From an uncultured Prevotella sp. (GTDB taxonomy: Bacteria; Bacteroidota; Bacteroidia; Bacteroidales; Bacteroidaceae), in contig CAMHTW010000006.1 in NCBI GenBank assembly GCA_946188165.1, forward strand, positions 33,658 to 97,657: DNA of 64,000 nucleotides. The letters are read 5' to 3'. A model generated the notes under the pieces. The model did not search any database. It was not told the origin of the DNA and worked only from the letters and a program-made list of their open reading frames with translations. The position numbers were made by a program, and so were the translations under genes. This document shows positions 33,036-43,485 of this stretch, one piece after another (the first letter of the stretch is position 1; each line of letters starts with the position of its first letter).

Positions 33036-34818
33036 TCATTTGACAATTCTTACAATCAAACTCCAGACGGAACTGACGTCCATCAGCTAAACGAAGACTT
33101 AACGGTTCCTTCCATGCAGGATGCTTCCCACCATGTTTGACACAATAGCCCAGGGCATAACGCAGACAATGACGACATTGCATCACGGGGCCGTCCTCAC
33201 TTTTTATCTCATAAGCTGAAATGGCATCAGTATGATAGAAATCGCGCGAAAGGCGATTGGCGATGTTGTAAAGATAGGAATAGGCATAACGAGGAACAGG
33301 CTCATTGGAAGAAACACTGAGAACTGTGTGCCCAGCAGTATCGCTGCAGGGATTGCTGGGATTATTCAATGCCTCCACCAATAAACGGCGCAGTTCACTC
33401 AGTAAGCTATTGGGAATAAAATAATTGAAACCATCATCAAACGTCACCTCGCAGCATTCGTAAATCGTTCCTCCCAACTTAGACAACTGGCGTTGGATGT
33501 TTTCGTGCTGTAACTTGTTGGCAACTTGGTGCTCACAAGGCACAGAAACGCTAACGCCATTAGCTGACAAACAGAAGCCATCATCGGTAACCGACAGATG
33601 CATCGATATGGGCAGTTTGCGTTCGGATGTAGGACGTGACAACAAGCGTTCAAACTCCTGATCATAATTGCGATAGAGTGCCATACCTGAACGTAGATTA
33701 TTAGGCATCTGATAGGGGAACAAACGATTGCCTTGCGCACGATTGACACGGAAGCCCTCTAACTCATGGTCAGCATTGATAAAACACAAACCGTCGCCAT
33801 TAGCAAACGAAGCAGTACCTGCCACATTGAAAGAATCGTGGCGCAACTCCTTGACCGTACCAACAAATTCTCCCATAGCCTTGGGTGTGTCAGGAGAGAA
33901 AATATCTGGCTGCCGACCATGCAGAAAATAAGTGGTAAAGCCACGATTGAACGTCTTCTTCAGATTCGGCGTAAACGAATAAGACACCCTACCCTTGGAG
34001 GCACGACAATAAGCATCGGGATGCTTGGCAATAACAGCATCAAGACGCTGACTATAGGCTGCAACAACATTCTTGACATAGCTGGCATCCTTCAAACGGC
34101 CCTCTATCTTAAACGAGCAGGCACCAGCATCTATCAACTCTTCAAGATGTTGTAGTTGGTTCATATCTTTCAGAGACAGCAAATAACGTTGGTGTTCCAG
34201 TTCACGACCATCAGCATCGAGCATGTCGAACTTCATGCGACAAAACTGGGCACACTCGCCACGATTGGCTGAACGCTGGAAACAATGTTGTGACACATAG
34301 CACAAACCACTATAACTAACACAAAGGGCACCATGAACAAACACCTCTAATTCAACATCGGACACCTGACGATGAATCTCAGCAATCTCGTCGACAGATA
34401 ATTCACGCGCCAGCACGACCCTACGGAATCCTAAAGAGCGTAACCATCGGACCTTGTCAGCAGTACGATTGTCAGTCTGCGTCGAAGCATGCAATGCTAT
34501 AGGCGGCAACGACATCTTCAAGATACCCATATCCTGCACAAGGATTGCGTCAACCCCAGCATCATACAGTTGTTGGATGAGCAGCTGGGTAGCCTGTAGT
34601 TCATCATCATAAAGGATGGTATTGACAGTGACATAGACCCGTGCAGCAAACTGATGAGCATGCAGACACAACGTGCGGATATCCTCGACACTATTGCCTG
34701 CTGCAGCACGTGCACCAAAACGTGGAGCACCAATATAGACAGCATCGGCACCATGGTCAATAGCAGCTATACCACACTCCAGATTCTTGGCAGGAGCCAG
34801 CAGTTCCAATTGCGTCAT
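33016..34818 (-). CDS. Peptidase U32 family protein (RlhA/TrhP-like RNA hydroxylation family)
   Basis: LELLAPAKNLECGIAAIDHGADAVYIG, ELEVFVHGALCVSYSGLCYVSQH, CAQFCRMKF, FKIEGRLKDASYV. Confidence 0.9.
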   Translation of the reverse strand: MTQLELLAPAKNLECGIAAIDHGADAVYIGAPRFGARAAAGNSVEDIRTLCLHAHQFAARVYVTVNTILYDDELQATQLLIQQLYDAGVDAILVQDMGILKMSLPPIALHASTQTDNRTADKVRWLRSLGFRRVVLARELSVDEIAEIHRQVSDVELEVFVHGALCVSYSGLCYVSQHCFQRSANRGECAQFCRMKFDMLDADGRELEHQRYLLSLKDMNQLQHLEELIDAGACSFKIEGRLKDASYVKNVVAAYSQRLDAVIAKHPDAYCRASKGRVSYSFTPNLKKTFNRGFTTYFLHGRQPDIFSPDTPKAMGEFVGTVKELRHDSFNVAGTASFANGDGLCFINADHELEGFRVNRAQGNRLFPYQMPNNLRSGMALYRNYDQEFERLLSRPTSERKLPISMHLSVTDDGFCLSANGVSVSVPCEHQVANKLQHENIQRQLSKLGGTIYECCEVTFDDGFNYFIPNSLLSELRRLLVEALNNPSNPCSDTAGHTVLSVSSNEPVPRYAYSYLYNIANRLSRDFYHTDAISAYEIKSEDGPVMQCRHCLRYALGYCVKHGGKHPAWKEPLSLRLADGRQFRLEFDCKNCQMNVYASR

Positions 34819-35732
34819 TTAATTTGATTAATATCGTAAGGTGTCTCCTGATAGACGTAATAATTTATCCAGTTGCTATACAGCAGGTTAGCATGAGCAC
34901 GCCACGTTACCAAAGGTGGCTGCGACGGGTCGTTGAAGCGATAATAGTTACGCGGAACATCAACATCCTTTCGTACATCCTTATCGCGGCGATACTCCTT
35001 ATCAAGGGTGTCAGGCGCATACTCCAAATGTCCGGTGATAAAAAACTCACGACCATTACGGGCCATTACAATGCTAACACCACTATCAGGTGACTCTGCT
35101 ATAAGCCGCAAATCAGTATTGGCTAGAATATCTTCGCGATGCAATTCTGTATGACGGCTGTGAGGCATCTGGAACACATCATCGAACCCACGGAAAATCG
35201 GCAGTAGCGGATCAAGTGTATGCTGCGGGAAAATACCGAACATCTTCTGGGGTAACGGGTACTTGGGTATACCATAGTGGTAGAAGAGACCAGCCTGAGC
35301 AGCCCAACATATATATAATGTACTCGTAACGTGCGTACGCGCCCACGCGAAGATTTCCTTCATTTCCTCCCAATAACCTACATCCTCGAACTCCAATTGC
35401 TCAACAGGCGCACCAGTAATAATCATGCCGTCATACTTCTCGGTACGCATCTCCTCGAAACTGCGGTAGAACATCATCATGTGCTCAATTGGTGTATTCT
35501 TGGGCGTATGGCTCTTCAACTTCATGAAACTGATTTCCAACTGCAAAGGCGTGTTCGACAAGAGACGTACCAAATCAGTCTCTGTTGTTATTTTCAGTGG
35601 CATCAAGTTGAGAATAACAATCTTCAAGGGACGGATATCCTGCATATGAGCACGAGTATAGTCCATCACAAAGATGTTCTCTTGCTTTAGCAACTCAATG
35701 GCAGGTAATCTGTCTGGTAATCTTAAAGGCAT
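34815..35732 (-). CDS. metA: Homoserine O-succinyl/acetyltransferase
   Basis: MPLRLPDRLPAIELLKQENIFVMDYTRA; TSTLYICWAAQAGLFYHYGIPKYPLPQKMFGIF. Confidence 0.96.
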   Translation of the reverse strand: MPLRLPDRLPAIELLKQENIFVMDYTRAHMQDIRPLKIVILNLMPLKITTETDLVRLLSNTPLQLEISFMKLKSHTPKNTPIEHMMMFYRSFEEMRTEKYDGMIITGAPVEQLEFEDVGYWEEMKEIFAWARTHVTSTLYICWAAQAGLFYHYGIPKYPLPQKMFGIFPQHTLDPLLPIFRGFDDVFQMPHSRHTELHREDILANTDLRLIAESPDSGVSIVMARNGREFFITGHLEYAPDTLDKEYRRDKDVRKDVDVPRNYYRFNDPSQPPLVTWRAHANLLYSNWINYYVYQETPYDINQIK

Positions 35733-35767
35733 CTAACTAATTACTATTTGACAATTAACAACATTCT

Positions 35768-36514
35768 TTATTCCACATGGAAGACACAAACAGAAACATT
35801 ATCAAAACCACCAGCCTCAATAGCAGCTTCGCACAAAGCATTGGCAGTAGCTCCTTCATTCATCAGTTTCTCAATATCTTCGTGATCTACCATATCATTC
35901 AGTCCGTCAGAACACAACATATAGGTGTCGCCTGATAAGAAATCGGCAGTAAACTCATATAAATCGAGATAGGAATTCTTGCAGCCCGCACCAATACAGT
36001 TCGTAATAATATTGGAATGCTTTTTCTCACCATTGGCATTGCTGAGCGAATGGTCGGTAGATAACTGCACCAACTTTCCATCACGCAAGCGATATAAACG
36101 ACTGTCGCCACAATTGAACCAAAAGTACTTGCCACCATAATAGATAACACCAACCAAGGTCGTACCCATTTCATGCAGCGAGGGGTCGGAATTACCTCGA
36201 CGATTAATGGTTGTATTGATATATTCAAGCCACTCTAACATGGTCTCGTCAAACTCACCAATAGACAAGCCACGGGGAATGTCGTTTATAAAGAACTTCA
36301 AACTATCAAGCGTCTGCTCACTGGCTACCTCGCCAGCACGATGACCACCCATGCCATCAGCAAGAGCAATGACAAAGCGCTCATTGTTTTCAGTCATAAA
36401 TTCTGTACGATAGGCGTCACTACGCACAAACTTGTCATAAGCCAACACCATGTCTTCGTTATTGCTTCTAATACATCCTACGCGACTGGCTGATGTTAAT
36501 ACGATTCTACTCAT
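35768..36514 (-). CDS. PP2C-family Ser/Thr protein phosphatase
   Basis: SRVGCIRSNNEDM, IALADGMGGHRAGEVAS, CGDSRLYRLRDGKLVQLSTDHS, LCSDGLNDMV, DNVSVCV. Confidence 0.95.
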   Translation of the reverse strand: MSRIVLTSASRVGCIRSNNEDMVLAYDKFVRSDAYRTEFMTENNERFVIALADGMGGHRAGEVASEQTLDSLKFFINDIPRGLSIGEFDETMLEWLEYINTTINRRGNSDPSLHEMGTTLVGVIYYGGKYFWFNCGDSRLYRLRDGKLVQLSTDHSLSNANGEKKHSNIITNCIGAGCKNSYLDLYEFTADFLSGDTYMLCSDGLNDMVDHEDIEKLMNEGATANALCEAAIEAGGFDNVSVCVFHVE

Positions 36515-36551
36515 AATTATTACTAATCCTAAAACATCTTATATATTATCA

Positions 36552-37148
36552 TTAATTCACGCTAACTTGCAAATTTATATTTGCAAGGGTTACGATGTCA
36601 CCCGACTTAATAGACATAGGTACATCTGGAAGAAGATCGCGTTGATTAAGCTTTGTTCCGTTAGACGAATGCTTATCGATGATGCACCATCCAGTATCAG
36701 GTTTGTATATGAGCTGGGCATGAACACCGGAAATGAACATGTTGCCTTCAAACAATTGCTGATATGGACCTTGCCGACGACCAATAACAGCTCCATTCAC
36801 ACCAACTATGCGGATATCAAGTGATGGGTTGTAGAGGGTCAGCGAAGGTATACCGCTCTTGGTTGCTACAGGTTGCTGGGGCACATCAGGCTCAGGTTCA
36901 CGCAAAGAAGCTTGTGTCACCTGATTGAACGAGAGATTGGCAGCATTTATAGAAGCAGACATGGAAACGGCACTGGCCTCCTTCTTTCCCAAATTATCAG
37001 GACTAACCATCAACCCACCGCAATGAGTACAACGGCGACCTTTACCAACACGTCCGCAGTTAGTACAATACGCCAACTCTTGGCCACACTGGTCACAAAA
37101 GTGCGATCTTTCTTCTATCTCTTCTTTACAATTCGGACAGATTATCAT
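36552..37148 (-). CDS. Zinc-ribbon plus FHA domain protein
   Basis: CPNCKEEIEERSHFCDQCGQELAYCTNCGRVGKGRRCTHCG; FHA segment AVIGRRQGPYQQLFEGNMFISGVHAQLIYKPDTGWCIIDKHSSNGTKLN. Confidence 0.92.
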   Translation of the reverse strand: MIICPNCKEEIEERSHFCDQCGQELAYCTNCGRVGKGRRCTHCGGLMVSPDNLGKKEASAVSMSASINAANLSFNQVTQASLREPEPDVPQQPVATKSGIPSLTLYNPSLDIRIVGVNGAVIGRRQGPYQQLFEGNMFISGVHAQLIYKPDTGWCIIDKHSSNGTKLNQRDLLPDVPMSIKSGDIVTLANINLQVSVN

Positions 37149-40100
37149 ATATTCTCATTAATATCTTCTGGCATAATCATTTGATAAGTCTCTGGCGTTA
37201 CCTCCGACTGATTCATCTGGCTAACACGCATAGAAAGTTGCTGGATGGTCTGATCGAGCATGTTGCGCATCTCACGGGCGTTGCCGAAGGATTCTGACTT
37301 GTTGACCACAATACGACAGATAACATCCATCAGTTTGAATTCTGCCTCAGGCGACAGCTTGTAGTTGTCCTTCTGAGCCATCTTCTTGTAGATAGCCAAC
37401 AACTCGTCTTCATTATAGTCATCGATATGCATTTTGTGAGAGAAGCGGCTGGCCAAACCTGGATTGACAGCCAAGAAGGTTTCCATCTCATCCTTATAGC
37501 CGGCAGCAATCACCACAAACTTGCCACGATCATCCTCCATACGTTTCATCAGCGTATCGATAGCTTCCTTACCATACTGGTCATTCTCAGATGAAAGTGT
37601 GTAGGCCTCATCGATAAACAGGATACCACCCATAGCCTTGTCGCAAATGTTGTTGACAATCTTCGGTGTCTCACCCATATATTTACCAACCAACGTAGCA
37701 CGACTGGCCTCAATCACACGGCTGGTGGGAAGAATCTCCATAGCTTGCAAAATTTCACCCATCTTACGAGCAACAGACGTCTTACCTGTACCAGGATTAC
37801 CTGTCAGGATGAAGTTCATAGACATCTGCTGAACCTTACCGGCACCCATAGCAGCACGTTGCTTCATGAACATACTCTGTACTGCCAGACGACGAATCAT
37901 GTTCTTCACTGAACGCATACCGATAAACTCGTCGAGTTCGTTGAGGACCTCGTCGAGTGGACGAGCCTTCTCACTCTGAGCAACCTCAAGGTCAGCACTG
38001 GTAATACGATACATATCATCGTCCTTAAAGTCAGGATTACCCATCATGCTTACAAGACGTTGGCTCTGTTTCTCGACAGCCTGATCAAAGATCCTGCGTG
38101 CCTCACGGGCATTACCAAAGTTCTTGTCACGACGCAAATAAAGCTGCTCGAACTGACGATGAATAGTACCCTGAGTTTCTTCGTCCACAGTAAAGTTCTT
38201 ATCCTTACAGAGGTTGAGGAATATCTGCGTGAGTTCGTCGGGTGTGTAGTCGTCGAAGTGGATAGTTTGTGTGAAACGGCTCTTCAATCCAGGGTTAGAA
38301 TCGATAAAGTCATGCATGTTGTCAGTATAACCAGCAACAATACAAATGAACTTGCCACGATCATCCTCCAAACGCTTGAGCAAGGTATCGATGGCTTCAG
38401 CGCCAAACGAATCTTGATCATTAGACTTCAGTGTATAGGCCTCATCGATGAACAGCACACCACCCATAGCAGAATCAATCAACTGGTTGGTCTTGATGGC
38501 AGTCTGACCAGCAAAACCTGCAACCAGCTTAGAACGGTCTGCCTCTATCAACTGTCCACGTGAAAGAATGCCTAAAGTACGGAAGACATCTGCCATGATA
38601 CGAGCCACGGTAGTCTTACCTGTACCAGGATTACCAGAGAATACATAGTGCTTGCCCTGGAATGTATTGGTTTCTCCACGACGAATCTGAAGATTGAGGA
38701 AGGCTGCTAAGTTCGAAATTTCCTTCTTGACAGCAGCCAAGCCAACCATACCGTTGAGTTTGGCCAGACATTCTGTATAATCGACAGCCTTTGGAGCATC
38801 GTAAGGAATGTCAGCAACATCAATTGTCATCAACTGCTCGTTGCTGAGTGTAGATATGTCAACCTTTTGCATGCGCTCTGCCTGCTTGGTGCAAATCTTC
38901 TCAAACAACTGACGCATAGTGCGACCATTGGCAAAGTCCTTATCACGCGAATTATACAACTCGGTAATCATCTTCAGCGTCAACTCACGAGCCTCAGGTG
39001 TAAACTGATATTTCTTGTCGCTGGCAAACACTTCCATAATCTGGAACAGCTGATCGGGATTGTAGTCCTCGATATTCAGGAAATAACTGAAACGGCTGCG
39101 TACACCTGGATTGATTCTGAACAGGTTTTCCATCTCTGTGCGATAGCCTGCTGCAATGACAATAAACTTGCCTCGGTCGTCCTCCATGCGCTTCATCAGC
39201 GTTTCCAAAGCCTGTGTACCCTGCTGGTCACGTTCGCCACCACTACTGAGGGGCACCAAAGTATAAGCCTCGTCGACAAAGAGAATACCACCCATGGCCT
39301 TGTCACACAAACGGTCAACTACCTTAGGTGTCTCGCCCTGATACGGACTAATCATCTTAGAACGGTCTACCTCAACAACATGACCACTGTCCAGATATCC
39401 GATAGCCTCCATGATTTCACCTAACTTACGGGCTATGGTCGTCTTACCAGTACCAGGATTACCTGTCAGTACGATATGAATACCTGCCTTCTCCTGTTCG
39501 CCTAGTCCACGTTGTGCACGTTGTACATTGTTGTGAACAGTGAAAGCTATCTCGCGAACAGCCTTCTTCACCTCGTCCATACCAATATAATGGTCGAGAT
39601 CGCTCAAGATGTCCTCCAGCGTTCTTTCTACTGGTACATAACCACGAATATCGGTTTCCTCTATCATGGTGGCTTGAGAGCCACGGCTGATAAACGACGT
39701 AAAGATATCTTCGGCAGTTTTCACAGCCAAATGGGCATAACCAAAAGTATCGTCCTTGATTTTCACCTGATATTGGAAGAAACGCAACAACTTACGTTCT
39801 GCCTCAGGAGAAAAAGCGGAGAGTCCATATTTTGATTGTAGCTCCTGTTTACAGATATCACACAATTCCGTATAGCCTGGTGTTGGCAGACGGAACATAT
39901 ATTTGAAGCGGTTCTGTGCAGCAGGATTGGCAGACAGGAAATCGTCAAGTCCCTTGGGCAAACCAGCAATCATCACAATAGGATTCTCATCCCATTTGTC
40001 CATCTCAACAAATAGTTTGTCAAGTGGGTTTACTTGATTCGAATAACGATCTGGGAGAAGTTTCTGGACATTATCAAAGAACAGGATACCTCCTCTGGCA

Positions 40101-40462
40101 TTCTTGACGTTTTCATCCCATTTCTCGACGAAACGCTGATAGTCAACAGCATCAACCATCGTCAACTTAGGATTCTCAATAATCTTGTGCTGATAGAAGT
40201 AGTCGCGTATCACCTCTGCCAATGCCGTCTTACCTGTACCCGTCTCACCAATAATAATGGTATTCACGCTAAGGCGCACATTCATCACGTCCCTGCGCGA
40301 ATGGAGATAAGTATAAGTGTCAACAACTGTTTTCAGCTGCTGCTTTACCTCATCAAGCCCCACCATACGGTCAAGCACATTGAGGGATACAAGCTGGTGT
40401 CCACACCACTTACAGAACTTCGCTATCGAGCGGTTTTCTTTATGACATTGCTCACAAATCAT
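37145..40462 (-). CDS. Zinc-ribbon protein with four CbxX/CfqX-type AAA modules
   Basis: CEQCHKENRSIAKFCKWCG; Walker A GETGTGKT then GNPGTGKT three times; Walker B FFDNVQ then DEAYTL three times. Confidence 0.93.
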   Translation of the reverse strand: MICEQCHKENRSIAKFCKWCGHQLVSLNVLDRMVGLDEVKQQLKTVVDTYTYLHSRRDVMNVRLSVNTIIIGETGTGKTALAEVIRDYFYQHKIIENPKLTMVDAVDYQRFVEKWDENVKNARGGILFFDNVQKLLPDRYSNQVNPLDKLFVEMDKWDENPIVMIAGLPKGLDDFLSANPAAQNRFKYMFRLPTPGYTELCDICKQELQSKYGLSAFSPEAERKLLRFFQYQVKIKDDTFGYAHLAVKTAEDIFTSFISRGSQATMIEETDIRGYVPVERTLEDILSDLDHYIGMDEVKKAVREIAFTVHNNVQRAQRGLGEQEKAGIHIVLTGNPGTGKTTIARKLGEIMEAIGYLDSGHVVEVDRSKMISPYQGETPKVVDRLCDKAMGGILFVDEAYTLVPLSSGGERDQQGTQALETLMKRMEDDRGKFIVIAAGYRTEMENLFRINPGVRSRFSYFLNIEDYNPDQLFQIMEVFASDKKYQFTPEARELTLKMITELYNSRDKDFANGRTMRQLFEKICTKQAERMQKVDISTLSNEQLMTIDVADIPYDAPKAVDYTECLAKLNGMVGLAAVKKEISNLAAFLNLQIRRGETNTFQGKHYVFSGNPGTGKTTVARIMADVFRTLGILSRGQLIEADRSKLVAGFAGQTAIKTNQLIDSAMGGVLFIDEAYTLKSNDQDSFGAEAIDTLLKRLEDDRGKFICIVAGYTDNMHDFIDSNPGLKSRFTQTIHFDDYTPDELTQIFLNLCKDKNFTVDEETQGTIHRQFEQLYLRRDKNFGNAREARRIFDQAVEKQSQRLVSMMGNPDFKDDDMYRITSADLEVAQSEKARPLDEVLNELDEFIGMRSVKNMIRRLAVQSMFMKQRAAMGAGKVQQMSMNFILTGNPGTGKTSVARKMGEILQAMEILPTSRVIEASRATLVGKYMGETPKIVNNICDKAMGGILFIDEAYTLSSENDQYGKEAIDTLMKRMEDDRGKFVVIAAGYKDEMETFLAVNPGLASRFSHKMHIDDYNEDELLAIYKKMAQKDNYKLSPEAEFKLMDVICRIVVNKSESFGNAREMRNMLDQTIQQLSMRVSQMNQSEVTPETYQMIMPEDINENI

Positions 40463-40465
40463 AAC

Positions 40466-43400
40466 TTATTCTGCATCATTATCATTTTGTATCTGGTCGA
40501 CAACTTCTGTAGTCTGAACCTTAATCTTTTTGCCGATGTCAGACTTATTAATATTCAACAAGTTTGGACTGAAGACTACCAACTCAGCCACCAACATGCC
40601 CATCATCAAACTCCATAGAATATAGTGAATCACAGACTCACCACTGATAGAGCGAACCTGATTAGCCACGTCGTCAAGCAGGCCAAACTTAGAGCCTTTG
40701 AAACGGAATGACCTCTGCTTGAAAGTGAAATAGAGTGGTTCCAACAGTGTAGACTTGATATCATGGTCATCCATTACCTCACTTACCAACTGGCTGTCAC
40801 TCTTAGTCACGCTACGATAGTCTGTAAAGTGACATATTATAATATATATTAAGGTAATGACAACAATTGCTGGTACAAACATGCTGGGGAAAGATCCATT
40901 CACATAGCGTAATACCGTTACTGGTATCCATGCAGAAAGGTAACCTATCAATCCCCAAAGGCTGGAAATGAGGAAGCCATAGCCTCGGAAATATGCTCTG
41001 GAGGCTAAAATCAATGCGGTAGCTCCTCCCACTGGAACACCTATCGTCAGCATGGGATGCTGTAGAACATACTCTTTAGACGGTACGCCAAAGATCATTA
41101 CCAACAGCAACCATACAGCAGCTAATCCAAAGAACATGCCACGCCATAATTGTTCCTTACGCTTGGCCTGGAAGTAGCTTTGACGAACTTCCTGATACTT
41201 GTTGGCAGTTTGCTTACGAGCATCACAGAAGCGTTTGTAGAATTTATGATGAGCGTCTATCTCGCCTATCTCATTAATCCACTCCTCCAACTTATGCTCG
41301 TAGCTATATGTTTCCAGGAATTCATTATGAGGGTCTTCATGATAGAACACAGACATCCATTGGCACAAAGAGCCACGCTTGATGGCCGCCAACAACTGTG
41401 GTCTGTAAGCCAACTTATCTACAGTTTGGGGCGATTTCAATATAGTACCATCCTCCAACTGATACGAAGGAATAGCACCTAGAATACGACAGAAACGATA
41501 GGCAGCTGTACGCAAATCGTATGCGCCTAAACGTTCGCGATTCTCTTCACTCTTCAGGTCAAAGCAGGCACGTGCCTGACTGATCTGATCTATCCAACCA
41601 TGTAACTGAGCGAAATAGAAGAAACGTCCATTGGGGTCATTATAATCTGACACCTTCTCAGCAAATGCAATATCATCGAGCGACTGCCAACCAATGAGTT
41701 GACGAGCCATCACTTCGCCCACTTTATATGGTGTATCAGCATCGCGCAAATCATAAGCAGCCTCTCGATCCAGATTATAAAGCACCTTATAGGCCAACGA
41801 ACGTGTAGGCTTTTGTCCTTGTGTCATAATGCGCAAAGCCTCACAGGCCATAGCATCCTCACGACAATACATCCATGAAAGCAAACGACCATCAGTCAAA
41901 CTGTTCCATTCGTCATCACTACAGTTCTCGTAACCAAACGAATGGGTTATCTCTTCAACAGTAGAAGATGGAAATTTAGCCAAGAAAGGAATATCCCTGT
42001 CTATCTCGTATACCAATCGGAGCACAGCCACGCGCCCGTCATAGTTGGCATCAGCAGTAAAATAACTACGCAAGCGACTGACATCAGCTTTGCTGTGAGA
42101 TTCCAAATACAGGAATAAACGGTCGTTTGGATTAACCAACGATAGCGCATATTCCTCTTGATAACTTAAGACTGAAATAGCCAGACTGTGGATATCGTCA
42201 CATTTATTACCCTTAATATCCTCATAAGGATAGGTCGGTTCCATCATATAGATAGCAGACATCAGACCTGCCATCTGGTCAGCCGGATATCTGTTAACCA
42301 CAATATCCTTGACAGCCGAACTCAGTTTTACATTACCACACTGTTCCAGCCAACCAGCTATTCGTCCGTTATAAAGATAGCTGCACGACAGGCGTTCATT
42401 ATCAAGCAACAGCGGAATAAGTTCATGGACATTATCAGCAACCAGGTTGCGCTCAGGATCGACAACAAAGCTACGATACTTAAGCAAGGGCGACGTGACA
42501 TCAACACTCACATCCTCGCCCAAGAACCAGCGTTCCACTTCGTCATAGCCCCAGCGGCTCTGCGGATTGACGGCTGTCAGACCCATGACAATCATCTTGA
42601 CACGCTCAGGCAGTTCGTTGATACGAGGCAGACGACCTTCGTTCTTCTTACGCATCATGACACGCTCATTCTGGCTCAACGGATTCTCTCCCAACCAGAG
42701 TGTCATCAAGGTAATACCCAAGGAATAGAAATCGACAGCTGGTGTGATTTCCACCTCGCCATCAATCACGTCATTGTACATTTCAGGGGCAGCATACACA
42801 GGTGTACGAGCCTGAGTAGTACGATGCACCTTCTCGTCATTTTCCATCACACTTGAGATACCGAAGTCGCCTAGTACTATCTCTTTATGCTTCGTGTCAC
42901 GGAAGAAATAGTTACCAGGTTTGATATCCTTGTGAATCACATTGTTCTGATGACAGTAAGCCAAGGCTGCAGCAGCCTGCAATGCAATACGACGGAATTG
43001 GTTGAAGTCGCCGTCCAAGTCATAATCACTCAACGTACCACCGCGAAGATACTCCATCAGTTCATAATCGCGATTCTTTCCGTCAACATAAGTCTTACCA
43101 TAGTCTATAATCTTGACTATCATCTCCATGTTGAAGTTCTGAATGATACGCATCAGTGTCTTCTTAATCGTGAAGTTCGGATAGTATATCTTCAATACCT
43201 TCTCGCCTTCATTATTCGCAACAAGGAACACCTGTGCCTCACCAGAATTATCACTGATGCACCTGATACTACGATATGCTCTCCCCTTCAGGATGAAGTC
43301 GGTACCACCATCAGTCTCCATGTAGACAGCAGCAGTTCCTGGTTTTACTGTGGTCTCATTGTTCGCTGAGGAACCAGAAGTACGCTGAGGACTAACAACA

Positions 43401-43483
43401 CGGATAGTCGCAGACATATCTTGAGGTACTGCTGTTTGCTGGGGATTTGTGGCCGGATCGGGCTTACGTATGGTCTCGTCCAT
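40466..43483 (-). CDS. Membrane-anchored Ser/Thr protein kinase
   Basis: VIHKDIKPGNYFF, LGDFGISS, PVYAAPEM; C-terminal TM cluster (LWRGMFFGLAAVWLLLVMIFGVP...). Confidence 0.93.
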   Translation of the reverse strand: MDETIRKPDPATNPQQTAVPQDMSATIRVVSPQRTSGSSANNETTVKPGTAAVYMETDGGTDFILKGRAYRSIRCISDNSGEAQVFLVANNEGEKVLKIYYPNFTIKKTLMRIIQNFNMEMIVKIIDYGKTYVDGKNRDYELMEYLRGGTLSDYDLDGDFNQFRRIALQAAAALAYCHQNNVIHKDIKPGNYFFRDTKHKEIVLGDFGISSVMENDEKVHRTTQARTPVYAAPEMYNDVIDGEVEITPAVDFYSLGITLMTLWLGENPLSQNERVMMRKKNEGRLPRINELPERVKMIVMGLTAVNPQSRWGYDEVERWFLGEDVSVDVTSPLLKYRSFVVDPERNLVADNVHELIPLLLDNERLSCSYLYNGRIAGWLEQCGNVKLSSAVKDIVVNRYPADQMAGLMSAIYMMEPTYPYEDIKGNKCDDIHSLAISVLSYQEEYALSLVNPNDRLFLYLESHSKADVSRLRSYFTADANYDGRVAVLRLVYEIDRDIPFLAKFPSSTVEEITHSFGYENCSDDEWNSLTDGRLLSWMYCREDAMACEALRIMTQGQKPTRSLAYKVLYNLDREAAYDLRDADTPYKVGEVMARQLIGWQSLDDIAFAEKVSDYNDPNGRFFYFAQLHGWIDQISQARACFDLKSEENRERLGAYDLRTAAYRFCRILGAIPSYQLEDGTILKSPQTVDKLAYRPQLLAAIKRGSLCQWMSVFYHEDPHNEFLETYSYEHKLEEWINEIGEIDAHHKFYKRFCDARKQTANKYQEVRQSYFQAKRKEQLWRGMFFGLAAVWLLLVMIFGVPSKEYVLQHPMLTIGVPVGGATALILASRAYFRGYGFLISSLWGLIGYLSAWIPVTVLRYVNGSFPSMFVPAIVVITLIYIIICHFTDYRSVTKSDSQLVSEVMDDHDIKSTLLEPLYFTFKQRSFRFKGSKFGLLDDVANQVRSISGESVIHYILWSLMMGMLVAELVVFSPNLLNINKSDIGKKIKVQTTEVVDQIQNDNDAE

Positions 43484-43485
43484 AT

